Positions 8,401 through 15,972 of a stretch of DNA of 29,987 bases are shown here, one piece after another (within the stretch, counting starts at the first letter, position 1; each line of letters begins with the position of its first letter). The DNA is from Patescibacteria group bacterium (GTDB taxonomy: Bacteria > Patescibacteriota > Minisyncoccia > Moranbacterales > UBA1568): positions 1 to 29,987 of the forward strand of contig JAUPWI010000024.1 of NCBI GenBank assembly GCA_030916545.1. Reading direction: 5' to 3'. A program made the position numbers and the translations under genes. A model generated the notes under the pieces. The model saw only the letters and a program-made list of their open reading frames with translations, had not been told where the DNA came from and ran no database searches.

Positions 8401-10290
8401 ATGTGCGGAATCGCCGGAAAAATCTCTTTTTCAGACAAAGGCATCTCGACCCAAGACATCGAGACAATGAATGACGCCATCAAACATCGCGGTCCCGACG
8501 ATGGCGGCGCTTACATCTCTCCTGACCGAAAAGTCGGCCTCGGCCACCGGCGTCTCGCTATCATCGACCTCTCACCCCTCGGACATCAGCCGATGCGCTA
8601 CCTCGATCGCTATGAAATCGTGTTCAATGGCGAGATTTACAATTTCCAGACAGAACGAGATGCTCTCGAAAAAGACGGCTATACCTTCGCCTCACATTCC
8701 GACACCGAAGTCATTCTCGCGCTCTACGACAAGTATCGGGAAAAATGTCTGGACCATCTGCGCGGAATGTTCGCCTTCGCCATTTACGACGAACAGGAGC
8801 AGACGCTTTTCTGCGCACGAGACCGGATCGGCAAGAAACCCTTCAAATACTACCTCGATGACCATGTCTTTCTCTTCGCCTCGGAACTCAAGGCTATCCT
8901 CACCCAACCCGAGTACCGGAAAGAGCCTGATTATCTTGCCATCCATCACTACCTGACCCTCCAATACGTACCTGCTCCACTCACCGGATTTATCGGCATC
9001 AAAAAACTTGAGCCTGCTCACTCCCTCACTATCGATCTCAAGACCAAGACCATCAGGAAAGAACGCTACTGGAAGCTCGATTATTCCCACAAGCTCCGTC
9101 TCTCGGAAGCCGAATGGAAAAAGCGTCTCATCGCGAAGCTCGAAGAGTCGGTCAAGCTCCGGATGATTTCCGACGTACCGATCGGGGCCTTTCTTTCTGG
9201 CGGCATCGACTCGAGCGCTATTGTCGCCCTCATGGCGAAAAATTCCAAAGCTCCGATCAAGACATTCTCCATCGGATTCGAGGAAGAGAAATACAATGAG
9301 CTCAGATATGCCAAGATTGTCGCGGAAAAATTCAAGACCGATCATACCGAATTCATCGTCAAACCCGATGCCATCGAACTCCTCCTGATGCTGGTACGCC
9401 AGTATGAAGAGCCCTTCGCCGACTCAAGCGCTTTGCCGACTTACTACGTCTCCAAACTTACCCGGAATCATGTGACCGTGGCACTCAACGGCGATGGCGG
9501 GGATGAGAATTTCGCCGGTTACACTCGCTACTCCGCTTTTCAGGTCTCGACGCTGCTCGACCGCCTCGGTTGGCTCAATCGTCTCATCGGCGTACCCATC
9601 ACCCGACTCCTGGCACGATCCATACGCAACACCTTCTTCGACCGCCTACACCGGTTTTCCAAAAGTCTCTCCGATGATTACCGTCGCCGCTACCTCTCCT
9701 ATACGGCCTACTTTACCAATGAACAAAAGGCGACACTCTACACGAAGCAGTTCCGAGAAAAGATGCGAGGCCAGGACACCTATGCCGTCATCGCTTCGCG
9801 TTTCCAAGAATCAGGATCGAAAAACCGGACCGAACAGGCGGTCTACGCGGATTTTGTCACCTATCTCCCCGAAGACCTCATGACCAAAGTCGATATCGCC
9901 ACCATGACCGTCGCCCTGGAAGGCCGGTCGCCGTTCCTGGACCATGAACTCCTGGAACTTTCCGCTCAGATCCCCTTCGGTCTCAAGCTCAAAGGCCTGA
10001 ACAACAAAAAATATATCCTCAAAGAAACACTCCGGGGTATCGTCCCCGATGAGGTCATGTTCCGCCCCAAGATGGGCTTCGGCGTTCCGATCGATGCCTG
10101 GTTCCGAGGGGAACTCAAAGACTACGCGCGAGAAAAACTTCTCGACGGCCAGCTCGTGAAACGGAATCTCTTCAAACGCTCCGCCATTGAGAGTATCCTG
10201 CACGCCCACGCATCCACCAGCGTCAACTTTTCTCCGCATATCTGGGCCCTTCTGACCCTGGAACTCTGGTTTGAAGAATACTTTTCATGA
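8401..10290 (+). CDS. asnB: Asparagine synthase (glutamine-hydrolysing) family amidotransferase
   Basis: This 629-residue, two-domain AsnB makes an amide from a carboxylate, ATP and glutamine. The start is fixed by the class II glutamine amidotransferase nucleophile: Cys2 in MCGIAGK. An upstream in-frame TTG at 8395 would bury it and is rejected. The glutaminase domain covers about residues 2-210, with HRGPDDGG, GHRRLAIIDLS and NGEIYN. The synthetase domain begins near residue 220, with PP-loop SGGIDSS near residues 266-272, NGDGGDENFAGYTRY and EGRSPFLDHELLELS. The length and motifs are complete. In glycan loci such enzymes often amidate uronic acids rather than aspartate, which is plausible here. 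The last 29 codons are duplicated 1.46 kb downstream on the far side of an ATPase gene, with 5 differences in 89 bases. Confidence 0.93.
   Translation: MCGIAGKISFSDKGISTQDIETMNDAIKHRGPDDGGAYISPDRKVGLGHRRLAIIDLSPLGHQPMRYLDRYEIVFNGEIYNFQTERDALEKDGYTFASHSDTEVILALYDKYREKCLDHLRGMFAFAIYDEQEQTLFCARDRIGKKPFKYYLDDHVFLFASELKAILTQPEYRKEPDYLAIHHYLTLQYVPAPLTGFIGIKKLEPAHSLTIDLKTKTIRKERYWKLDYSHKLRLSEAEWKKRLIAKLEESVKLRMISDVPIGAFLSGGIDSSAIVALMAKNSKAPIKTFSIGFEEEKYNELRYAKIVAEKFKTDHTEFIVKPDAIELLLMLVRQYEEPFADSSALPTYYVSKLTRNHVTVALNGDGGDENFAGYTRYSAFQVSTLLDRLGWLNRLIGVPITRLLARSIRNTFFDRLHRFSKSLSDDYRRRYLSYTAYFTNEQKATLYTKQFREKMRGQDTYAVIASRFQESGSKNRTEQAVYADFVTYLPEDLMTKVDIATMTVALEGRSPFLDHELLELSAQIPFGLKLKGLNNKKYILKETLRGIVPDEVMFRPKMGFGVPIDAWFRGELKDYAREKLLDGQLVKRNLFKRSAIESILHAHASTSVNFSPHIWALLTLELWFEEYFS
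10195..10283 (+). repeat. Direct repeat DR1, left copy (3' end of asnB)
   Basis: These 89 bases inside the end of asnB match 11658-11746 at 84 of 89 positions without gaps. The similarity stops abruptly on both sides. The left copy provides the working C-terminus of AsnB. Of the five differences, three are silent when read in the asnB frame and two change Leu codons to Pro in the right copy. Confidence 0.95.
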
Positions 10291-11657
10291 AAAGGCTCAA
10301 AAAAGCCATATGTATAAAATTATATTGATTTTTTATCAATCATATGATATATTTTCATTGAAATACTATCAATGTAATTAAATTTTATGATAAAACGGGA
10401 AATTCTCGAAAAAATACTCCACTGGGTCGGAAAGGAAAAAATCCTGATTTTGAAAGGAGCCCGCCAGGTTGGGAAAACCACCCTCCTCAAACAGATTATC
10501 GCCACACTCAAGGAACAGAATGTGGAAGCATCCACGGTCTATCTCCGAGCCGACGATCCGAAGGATTCCGTGTACCTTCAATCGACAGCCGTGTTCGAAG
10601 AATACCTCAAGAGAAACCACGGATTCCCATTGCGGTTTTCGTATGTTTTCATCGATGAGTTCCAAACCATTCCACAGGCTGGACTGTTCCTGAAGAATAT
10701 ATTCGACGCACACAAGGAGAAACTTCAGCTTATCGTCAGTGGATCAAGTTCTCTTGAAATCACGAAAAACACCGAATTCCTCACCGGACGCTCCATCAAT
10801 TTCGACATATCACGGATCTCTTTCCGCGAATACTTCAACTACGAAAGTGGTACCGACATCCGACCGATTCCACTTTCCGACTTCGATACCCTCGCTCTTT
10901 TCCGTAAGACTTATTCGGACTCCATCACTCTTCATTTTAAAGAGTATCTCGCGTTCGGCGGATATCCGGAAGTTATAACCACAACGGAGCACAAGGACAA
11001 AGAAGCGATACTCGAATCGATCATCAAAACCTACATCGAAAAGGACATCGCTGGATTTCTCCGTATCGAAAACATAACCGGCTTCAATAAGCTTGCGAAA
11101 ATCCTCTCCGACCAGATAGGGAATCTCGTCAATCTCTCGGAAATATCCACGACGACGACGCTTTCACGAAATACGACGGAAAAATATCTCGATGTCCTCG
11201 TCGGAACATATGTTTTCGATCTCGTTACACCCTTCTACCGAAATATCCGATCCGAATTGACAAAAATGCCGAAGGTATACGCGCTCGATACCGGTATCCG
11301 GAACTATTTTACGAGATCGTTTGATGCCGACCATTGTATGGACGGACATATCATTGAGAACTTCGTTTACCTCGAACTCCTCCATCAATTCAAGAAGGAT
11401 TACATACATTTCTATCGGACGATCGGAGGCGCCGAAATCGATTTCGCTATAGAAAGCGCAGGAAACAGTATGATTCTCGGAGAAGTGAAGTACCGACCGA
11501 AAGCGAGCGTCCCTGTTGCCATCAAAAACTTCGTCACACGATATCCGGGCATGGTCTCAAACAAGATAGTATTCACGAAAGACACCCTCGAGAGACCCTT
11601 CGACGGAACAATCTTCCTTCCCGTAGATATCCTTCCATTCGTCGACATCGTGTCATG
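10284..11657 (+). mobile_element. Repeat-flanked single-gene insertion behind asnB
   Basis: The 1,374 bases between the two DR1 copies hold only the end of asnB (7 bases), an AT-rich promoter region and the AAA_14/DUF4143 gene. The arrangement gene end - cargo - duplicated gene end is what an insertion that preserves its target gene would leave. No integrase, transposase or terminal inverted repeats are visible, so the mechanism is unknown. A tandem asnB duplication whose second copy was mostly replaced is an alternative. Confidence 0.55.
10325..10353 (+). promoter_or_regulatory. Promoter of the AAA_14/DUF4143 ATPase gene with flanking small inverted repeats
   Basis: TTGATT (10325-10330), 17 bases, TATATT (10348-10353) is a good sigma70-like promoter about 33 bases before the ATG at 10387. 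Two small inverted repeats overlap or flank it: ATTGAT/ATCAAT (10324-10329 and 10335-10340) and CATTGA/TCAATG (10356-10361 and 10369-10374). The repeated ATTGA word around the promoter looks like an operator and could serve autoregulation. The 96-base spacer is strikingly AT-rich compared with asnB. Confidence 0.5.
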
Positions 11658-11658
11658 A
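10387..11658 (+). CDS. AAA_14 ATPase with C-terminal DUF4143 (PD-(D/E)XK-like) domain
   Basis: This 423-residue protein has Walker A GARQVGKTT at residues 24-32, Walker B FIDE at 88-91 and a VSGSSSLEI sensor strand near 118-124. RSINFDISRISFREYF follows, then the DUF4143 half from about residue 190. The C-terminal region has EIDF (D352) followed by GEVKYR (E366, K368), which is the spacing of a PD-(D/E)XK nuclease core. Proteins of this architecture are common, highly duplicated orphans in bacteria and archaea with no firm function; ATPase plus nuclease activity is inferred. It is unrelated to glycan synthesis. The gene has its own promoter and sits alone between the two copies of an 89-base repeat of the asnB 3' end. 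The last base of its TGA is the first base of the right repeat. Confidence 0.88.
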   Translation: MIKREILEKILHWVGKEKILILKGARQVGKTTLLKQIIATLKEQNVEASTVYLRADDPKDSVYLQSTAVFEEYLKRNHGFPLRFSYVFIDEFQTIPQAGLFLKNIFDAHKEKLQLIVSGSSSLEITKNTEFLTGRSINFDISRISFREYFNYESGTDIRPIPLSDFDTLALFRKTYSDSITLHFKEYLAFGGYPEVITTTEHKDKEAILESIIKTYIEKDIAGFLRIENITGFNKLAKILSDQIGNLVNLSEISTTTTLSRNTTEKYLDVLVGTYVFDLVTPFYRNIRSELTKMPKVYALDTGIRNYFTRSFDADHCMDGHIIENFVYLELLHQFKKDYIHFYRTIGGAEIDFAIESAGNSMILGEVKYRPKASVPVAIKNFVTRYPGMVSNKIVFTKDTLERPFDGTIFLPVDILPFVDIVS

Positions 11659-11753
11659 TTCTCCACGCCCACGCATCCACCAGCGTCAACTTTTCTCCGC
11701 ATATTTGGGCCCCTCTGACCCTGGAACCCTGGTTTGAAGAATACTTCGGATAA
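11658..11753 (+). pseudogene. Remnant of asnB 3' end (31 codons and stop), containing DR1 right copy
   Basis: Read in the asnB frame this stretch gives ILHAHASTSVNFSPHIW and continues to WFEEYFG and a TAA at 11751-11753. It is a copy of the C-terminus of AsnB with no start and none of the rest of the enzyme. Two Leu-to-Pro changes (in the APLTLEP segment) suggest it is no longer under selection as protein. The direct-repeat part ends at 11746. The -35 element of the downstream promoter lies inside it. Confidence 0.85.
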
Positions 11754-11762
11754 TGGTAAAAT
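11734..11762 (+). promoter_or_regulatory. Promoter for the downstream methyltransferase
   Basis: TTGAAG (11734-11739), 17 bases, then an extended -10 TGG-TAAAAT (TAAAAT at 11757-11762). The -35 hexamer is part of the duplicated asnB end, and the -10 lies just beyond the repeat. The equivalent position behind the intact asnB has no -10, so only the right copy is a promoter. The leader to the ATG at 11873 would be about 105 bases and includes a palindromic element. Confidence 0.5.
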
Positions 11763-11783
11763 GGCCAATATGCGATATTTTCT

Positions 11784-11842
11784 GTCATTTCGAGTGAAGC
11801 TCGACGACCCAGACGACTTCGCTGAACACCTCTCGCGATGAC
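11784..11842. repeat. REP-like imperfect palindrome in the methyltransferase leader
   Basis: GTCATTTCGAG (11784-11794) and CTCGCGATGAC (11832-11842) pair as reverse complements at 9 of 11 positions. Inside are GAAGCTCGACGAC and a loose partner GACGACTTCGC. Intergenic palindromes beginning GTCATTTCGAG and ending in ATGAC are a common repeat style (REP/RAYT-associated) in several phyla. Only one copy is present here, so this is recognised by form alone. It ends 30 bases before the next ATG. Confidence 0.5.
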
Positions 11843-11872
11843 CGATGAAATTAATCAACTTGCCAGAAACAC

Positions 11873-12961
11873 ATGCGACGACATCACCTCCGGTATCTCT
11901 CCGATCCGCTTTCAAGAAAAACATTCGAAATATCCGCCTTCGAGGAAAAAGACGATCACATCGTTTCGGGACTTCTCACCACCGAAGACACCTGGTATCC
12001 GATCATCAACGGGATACCGCGCATCCTCATACACGAACTCAAGGAAAATCTCCTGCAAACACATCAGGATTTCTTCGATGCCTGGAAAAAGCAACTCCCG
12101 GAACATGTCCGAAACGAGTGGCGACAAGCCATCGATGCGATTCCCGATCTCGACGCCTTTTGGAGACACCAGAAAAAAACCGCTGAGAGCTTCGCCTACG
12201 AATGGAAATATATCTACCAGGAAAATACCTACGAGAAAAACAATTTTTTCCATTTTCTCTCTCCCTTCATCCGCGAACCGGACCTGAAAGGGAAAAAAAT
12301 GCTCGATATCGGGTGCGGCTCCGGACGATTCACCAAGTGGGCCGCCCTTTCCGGAGCGGAAGTCTCTTTCGGTTCCGATCTCGGCGAAACCGTCGAGGTC
12401 GCCTACGAGATGACCAAGGACATCCGAAACGTCTGTATCGTCCAATCGGATATCTATCGGATGCCTTTCTTCGACACCTTCGATATCTCCTACTCCATCG
12501 GCGTCCTCCACCACCTCCCGCGTCCGAAGCAGGGATTTCTCAAACTTCCAAAGACCCTCAAAGCAGGTGGGAAATTCCTTATCTGGGTATACAATCGCCG
12601 CAACAATGCCCGCGCCATCTACTTCTATGAACCACTCCGGAATCTCCTGAAGAAACTACCGAAACCGGTCCTCTTCAAACTCTGCTACATCCCTGGCCTT
12701 GCCGTCCATCTTATCAACCTCCTCGGAAATCTGCTCACGAAAATCGGATTGGCATCGCTCGCGCAGAAACTCCCCTTCGCGTACTATGCCCATTTCCCTT
12801 TCAATATGAAGCTGAACGACGCCTTCGATGTCCTTGCGACCCCGAAAAGCAACTACTACTACAAGGAAGAGATCGAGAAGTGGTTCGGGGACGGGCGACT
12901 CAGAGATATACGATCGTTCGAACATCCGGAAGCCGGCATCACCTGCATCGGCATCCACTAA
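11873..12961 (+). CDS. SAM-dependent methyltransferase with Trm112-like N-terminus
   Basis: This 362-residue protein begins with about 55 residues (YLSDPLSRKTFE to YPIINGIPRIL) that resemble a Trm112/UPF0434 zinc-ribbon-type module without its cysteines. A class I Rossmann methyltransferase follows: motif I MLDIGCGSGRF near residue 143, FGSDLGE, VQSDIYRMPF, and SIGVLHHLPRPKQGF for motif IV. A hydrophobic stretch around residues 255-300 may bind membrane or lipid. Such proteins are frequent in polysaccharide loci, where they methylate sugars; the target atom is unknown. No Shine-Dalgarno sequence precedes the ATG. Its promoter appears to lie partly in the duplicated asnB end. A stem-loop and rhuM follow. 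Confidence 0.8.
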   Translation: MRRHHLRYLSDPLSRKTFEISAFEEKDDHIVSGLLTTEDTWYPIINGIPRILIHELKENLLQTHQDFFDAWKKQLPEHVRNEWRQAIDAIPDLDAFWRHQKKTAESFAYEWKYIYQENTYEKNNFFHFLSPFIREPDLKGKKMLDIGCGSGRFTKWAALSGAEVSFGSDLGETVEVAYEMTKDIRNVCIVQSDIYRMPFFDTFDISYSIGVLHHLPRPKQGFLKLPKTLKAGGKFLIWVYNRRNNARAIYFYEPLRNLLKKLPKPVLFKLCYIPGLAVHLINLLGNLLTKIGLASLAQKLPFAYYAHFPFNMKLNDAFDVLATPKSNYYYKEEIEKWFGDGRLRDIRSFEHPEAGITCIGIH

Positions 12962-12966
12962 AAAGA

Positions 12967-13009
12967 GAGAATATATCTTTTACTCTGATTCAGTAGAGTA
13001 AAAATTCTC
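12967..13009. repeat. Two-part stem-loop between the methyltransferase and rhuM
   Basis: An inner perfect 9-bp inverted repeat, TTTTACTCT (12978-12986) and AGAGTAAAA (12995-13003), encloses an 8-base loop. An outer pair, GAGAAT (12967-12972) and ATTCTC (13004-13009), extends it across a 5-base bulge. There is no trailing T-run on either strand, so a terminator role is doubtful. It lies 27 bases before the rhuM start and is well placed as an operator or leader structure for that gene. Confidence 0.6.
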
Positions 13010-13036
13010 ATTCCAACTTTAATCAAGCAGATAAGT

Positions 13037-14047
13037 ATGAACGAAAAAACTCCGGTGGAATCCGAGTTCCTTCTCTATACCACCCCTGAAGGATTCATAC
13101 GCATCGATGTCCTGTTTCAGGATGAAACTGCCTGGCTTACCCAAAAGCGGATGGCGGAACTTTTTGGTGTCGATATACGAACAGTCAGCGAACACCTGCA
13201 GACTATATTCAACAGTGCTGAATTAAAGCCGGATTCAGTTATCCGGAAATTCCGGAATACCGCCTCGGATGGTAAATCATACCAAACCCAATTCTATAAC
13301 TTGGATGCCATTATTTCCGTCGGCTACCGGGTCAATTCCGAACAAGCGACTCGTTTTCGTGCCTGGGCGACACGCACGCTTCGCGAATATATTGTGAAAG
13401 GATTCGCCATTGATGAGGAACACCTCAAAAACGGTCGTCATTTCGGAAAAGACTACTTTGACGAACTGCTCGAAAAAATACGCGAGATACGTGCGAGTGA
13501 ACGGAGGTTCTACCAGAAAATCACGGATATCTACGCGCAGTGCAGTATCGACTACGATAAAGATGCGACCGTAACGGAAACATTCTATAAAACCGTCCAA
13601 AACAAACTTCACTTCGCCATAACCGGGTACACCGCCGCCGAGCTCATAGCCGAACGCGCGAAAAACACTGACCCAAATATGGGGCTTTCGACATGGAAAA
13701 ACGCCCCTAAAGGGAAGATTCTCAAGACAGATGTCGTCGTAGCAAAAAACTATCTACACGAAAAAGAACTTTCGGGGCTGAACCGGATCGTTTCGATGTA
13801 CCTCGACTACGCCGAAAATCAGGCGAAAAAGGAGCGAGCAATGACCATGCACGATTGGACCAGGAAACTCGATGCCTTTCTTGGATTCAATGAATACGAA
13901 ATTCTTGATAACCCCGGAAAAGTTTCACATGAAGTCGCCAAACATCTCGCGGAAAACGAATACGAGAAATTCCGCGTCACACAAGATCGATCATTCGAGT
14001 CGGACTTTGATCGAGAAACAAAAAAATATCTGGATAAATCCGCGTGA
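13037..14047 (+). CDS. rhuM: RhuM family protein
   Basis: This 336-residue protein matches the RhuM (Virulence_RhuM) family by its opening TTPEGFIRIDVLFQDETAWL. It continues with LTQKRMAELFGVDIRTVSEHL, a helix-turn-helix-like segment, then VIRKFRNTASDGKSYQTQFY, the signature LDAIISVGYRVNSEQATRFR, and RTLREYIVKGFAIDEEHL. The family is named after a gene in Salmonella pathogenicity island 3. Members are scattered accessory genes with uncertain molecular function, often suspected to belong to toxin or defence modules. Length is normal for the family. It interrupts a run of glycan genes and has a stem-loop in its leader. Its TGA overlaps a possible GTG start (14044) of the following GT4. No partner antitoxin or nuclease gene is seen beside it. 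Confidence 0.88.
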   Translation: MNEKTPVESEFLLYTTPEGFIRIDVLFQDETAWLTQKRMAELFGVDIRTVSEHLQTIFNSAELKPDSVIRKFRNTASDGKSYQTQFYNLDAIISVGYRVNSEQATRFRAWATRTLREYIVKGFAIDEEHLKNGRHFGKDYFDELLEKIREIRASERRFYQKITDIYAQCSIDYDKDATVTETFYKTVQNKLHFAITGYTAAELIAERAKNTDPNMGLSTWKNAPKGKILKTDVVVAKNYLHEKELSGLNRIVSMYLDYAENQAKKERAMTMHDWTRKLDAFLGFNEYEILDNPGKVSHEVAKHLAENEYEKFRVTQDRSFESDFDRETKKYLDKSA

Positions 14048-14052
14048 TTTTT

Positions 14053-15180
14053 ATGCCCAAGAAAAAAGTCATTCATATCATCCAATCACTGGATAACGGC
14101 GGGTGTGAGAATATGCTTCTTCGAATGCTTCCTCTTCTTTCCGACGGCTTTGAGCACGGCATCCTCACCCTTCGGGAACCCGGCGAACTCGCGCCACGCT
14201 TCACGGAAAAAGGGATCCCAGTAACCACCATCAATTGGGGCGGGTTTTTTGATTTTCCTGGTTACCGGCGGCTTCTTTCGGAAACCAGGCTCCTCGCTCC
14301 CGATTGCATCATCACCTACCTCTTCCATGCCGATATGATCGGTCGCCTTTTCCTCCAACCCGCCCTCGGGTGGCGGATGCCACACGGCAACTCCATGCCT
14401 ATCGTCCCTTTTCTCCGAACCACCTACAATCATCAGAAATACCTCGTCGCCCGTATTCTTGAGTGGCTGACACGCCCGTTTGTCCGACAATATCTCGCCA
14501 ACTCCGAAGCGGTCAAGGATTTCTACACCGAGCATCTCGGCGTGCAGCCCGAAAAAATCACGGTCATCCCCAATGGTATCGATATCGATTATTTCGATTC
14601 CATCATACCCGATAAAGCATTGAGGGAATCGCTCGGTATCAAGTCCGACGACTTCATCGTCATCTGCGTCGCAAATCTCCATCCGAACAAAGGCCACCGA
14701 TACCTCCTCCAGGCCTTTGAAGCCGTTTACAAAAAACACCCCGAAACATATCTCTTAATTGTCGGCGATGGTGTAGAACGTGCCCATCTGAAAAATCAGA
14801 TACACGGATACGCCTCAAAAAACAACATTGCTTTTCTCGGTCGTCGCACCGATGTCCCGGAGCTGCTCAAAATATCCGACTGTTTCATTCTTCCTACGCT
14901 CTTCGAAGGACAGTCAAATGCGCTCCTGGAAGCGATGGGCAGCGGCCTCCCCGTCATCACGACTGATATTCCGGAGAACCGGTCACTCGTAGAGAACGAT
15001 AAAACCGGTTTTTTGGTACCCCTGAAGTCATGGAAAAAAATCGTCGAAATAACGATTGCTCTCATAGCTGATAAGGAACTCCGAAAAAAATCCGGCAGAA
15101 CAGGTTGCCGATTTCTTGAAGAAAATTTCTCGCTTAAGTCTTCGGCGAATTCATTCAGCCAATTTTTAAAAAACCTATGA
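14053..15180 (+). CDS. GT4 family glycosyltransferase
   Basis: This 375-residue GT-B enzyme opens VIHIIQSLDNGGCENMLLRML, the acceptor-side glycine loop typical of family GT4. The C-terminal half has VANLHPNKGHRYLLQAF, IVGDGVERAHLKNQI and the E-x7-E motif in LFEGQSNALLEAMGSGLPV, followed by TTDIPENRSLVE. I use the ATG at 14053. A GTG at 14044 overlapping the rhuM stop is equally open and would add three residues. The ATGA at its end couples it to the next GT2. It probably extends the glycan in the cytoplasm; sugar and linkage are not known. Confidence 0.9.
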   Translation: MPKKKVIHIIQSLDNGGCENMLLRMLPLLSDGFEHGILTLREPGELAPRFTEKGIPVTTINWGGFFDFPGYRRLLSETRLLAPDCIITYLFHADMIGRLFLQPALGWRMPHGNSMPIVPFLRTTYNHQKYLVARILEWLTRPFVRQYLANSEAVKDFYTEHLGVQPEKITVIPNGIDIDYFDSIIPDKALRESLGIKSDDFIVICVANLHPNKGHRYLLQAFEAVYKKHPETYLLIVGDGVERAHLKNQIHGYASKNNIAFLGRRTDVPELLKISDCFILPTLFEGQSNALLEAMGSGLPVITTDIPENRSLVENDKTGFLVPLKSWKKIVEITIALIADKELRKKSGRTGCRFLEENFSLKSSANSFSQFLKNL

Positions 15181-15968
15181 AGTGCGCCATTCTCATATCC
15201 CTTTATAACGCCGAAAAAACTCTCGATAAAACCTTCGAGAGTCTTCAGGCGCAGACCTGGCAGGATTTCCGAATCATCGCCATCAATGATTGTTCGAAAG
15301 ATGACACATTGGCCCTGCTCAAGAAATGGCAGGGACAATTCGGGACAGAAAAGTTCCTTCTCATCGACAACGAGCGGAATATCGGACTCACGAAGTCTCT
15401 CAACAAAGGACTCGGCCAGATCACCGAACCCTATACGGCGAGAATCGATGCCGATGACCGATGGGATATAACCAAGCTCAAAAAACAGATCGACTATCTT
15501 GAAAAATACCCGGGATGTGGCCTGCTCGGGACCTGGTACACCAATATCTCATCGAAAAACGAAAGTGAAGTTACTCCACCGGTAACAGATGCCGAAATCA
15601 GGAAGTCCATCTTCCAGAAGAATCCATTCGCTCATAGTTGCGTCATCTTCAAGACGGACCTCGTCAAACAAGCCGGAAAATACGATGAATCCGTTCGCTA
15701 CGGACAGGATTATGACCTCTGGCTCAGACTCTTTCCGAAAACAACATTCATGAACATCCCTGAATTTCTCTGCTCTCGCAATATCGAGGGAACTCTGACG
15801 TCGAGCGGGAAGAATCAACACACCCAAATGCTTCAATGCGTAAAAACCCAACTCAAATATCTCGAACTCTACGATCGTCCCTGGAAAGAATACCGATTCA
15901 TCATCGAGCCACTCAGCGTCGCACTCGCTCCGGAATGGCTACGAAAGCTCAAACGGAAAATCTTCTAA
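15177..15968 (+). CDS. GT2 family glycosyltransferase
   Basis: This 263-residue inverting GT-A enzyme has ILISLYNAEKTLDKTFESL, INDCSKDDT near residues 37-44 and NIGLTKSLNKGL. Metal-binding DADD is at residues 91-94. YGQDYDLWLRL holds the likely catalytic base in the ED-type motif. It is of the chain-extending kind (similar to WaaE- or Wbb-type transferases) rather than the polyprenyl-phosphate kind encoded near galE. The start overlaps the preceding GT4 stop by four bases, and the following GT4 starts four bases after its stop, so the three form a tight operon. Confidence 0.9.
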   Translation: MKCAILISLYNAEKTLDKTFESLQAQTWQDFRIIAINDCSKDDTLALLKKWQGQFGTEKFLLIDNERNIGLTKSLNKGLGQITEPYTARIDADDRWDITKLKKQIDYLEKYPGCGLLGTWYTNISSKNESEVTPPVTDAEIRKSIFQKNPFAHSCVIFKTDLVKQAGKYDESVRYGQDYDLWLRLFPKTTFMNIPEFLCSRNIEGTLTSSGKNQHTQMLQCVKTQLKYLELYDRPWKEYRFIIEPLSVALAPEWLRKLKRKIF

Positions 15969-15972
15969 AGAT

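Noticed and set aside
10294..10306. GGCT/AGCC hairpin after asnB as a terminator
   Set aside because: The four-pair stem has an A-rich loop and no T-run on the plus strand.
11838..12287. Overlapping plus-strand open frame at the start of the methyltransferase
   Set aside because: It is Ser/Lys/Arg-rich with no family resemblance and overlaps a convincing methyltransferase in another frame.
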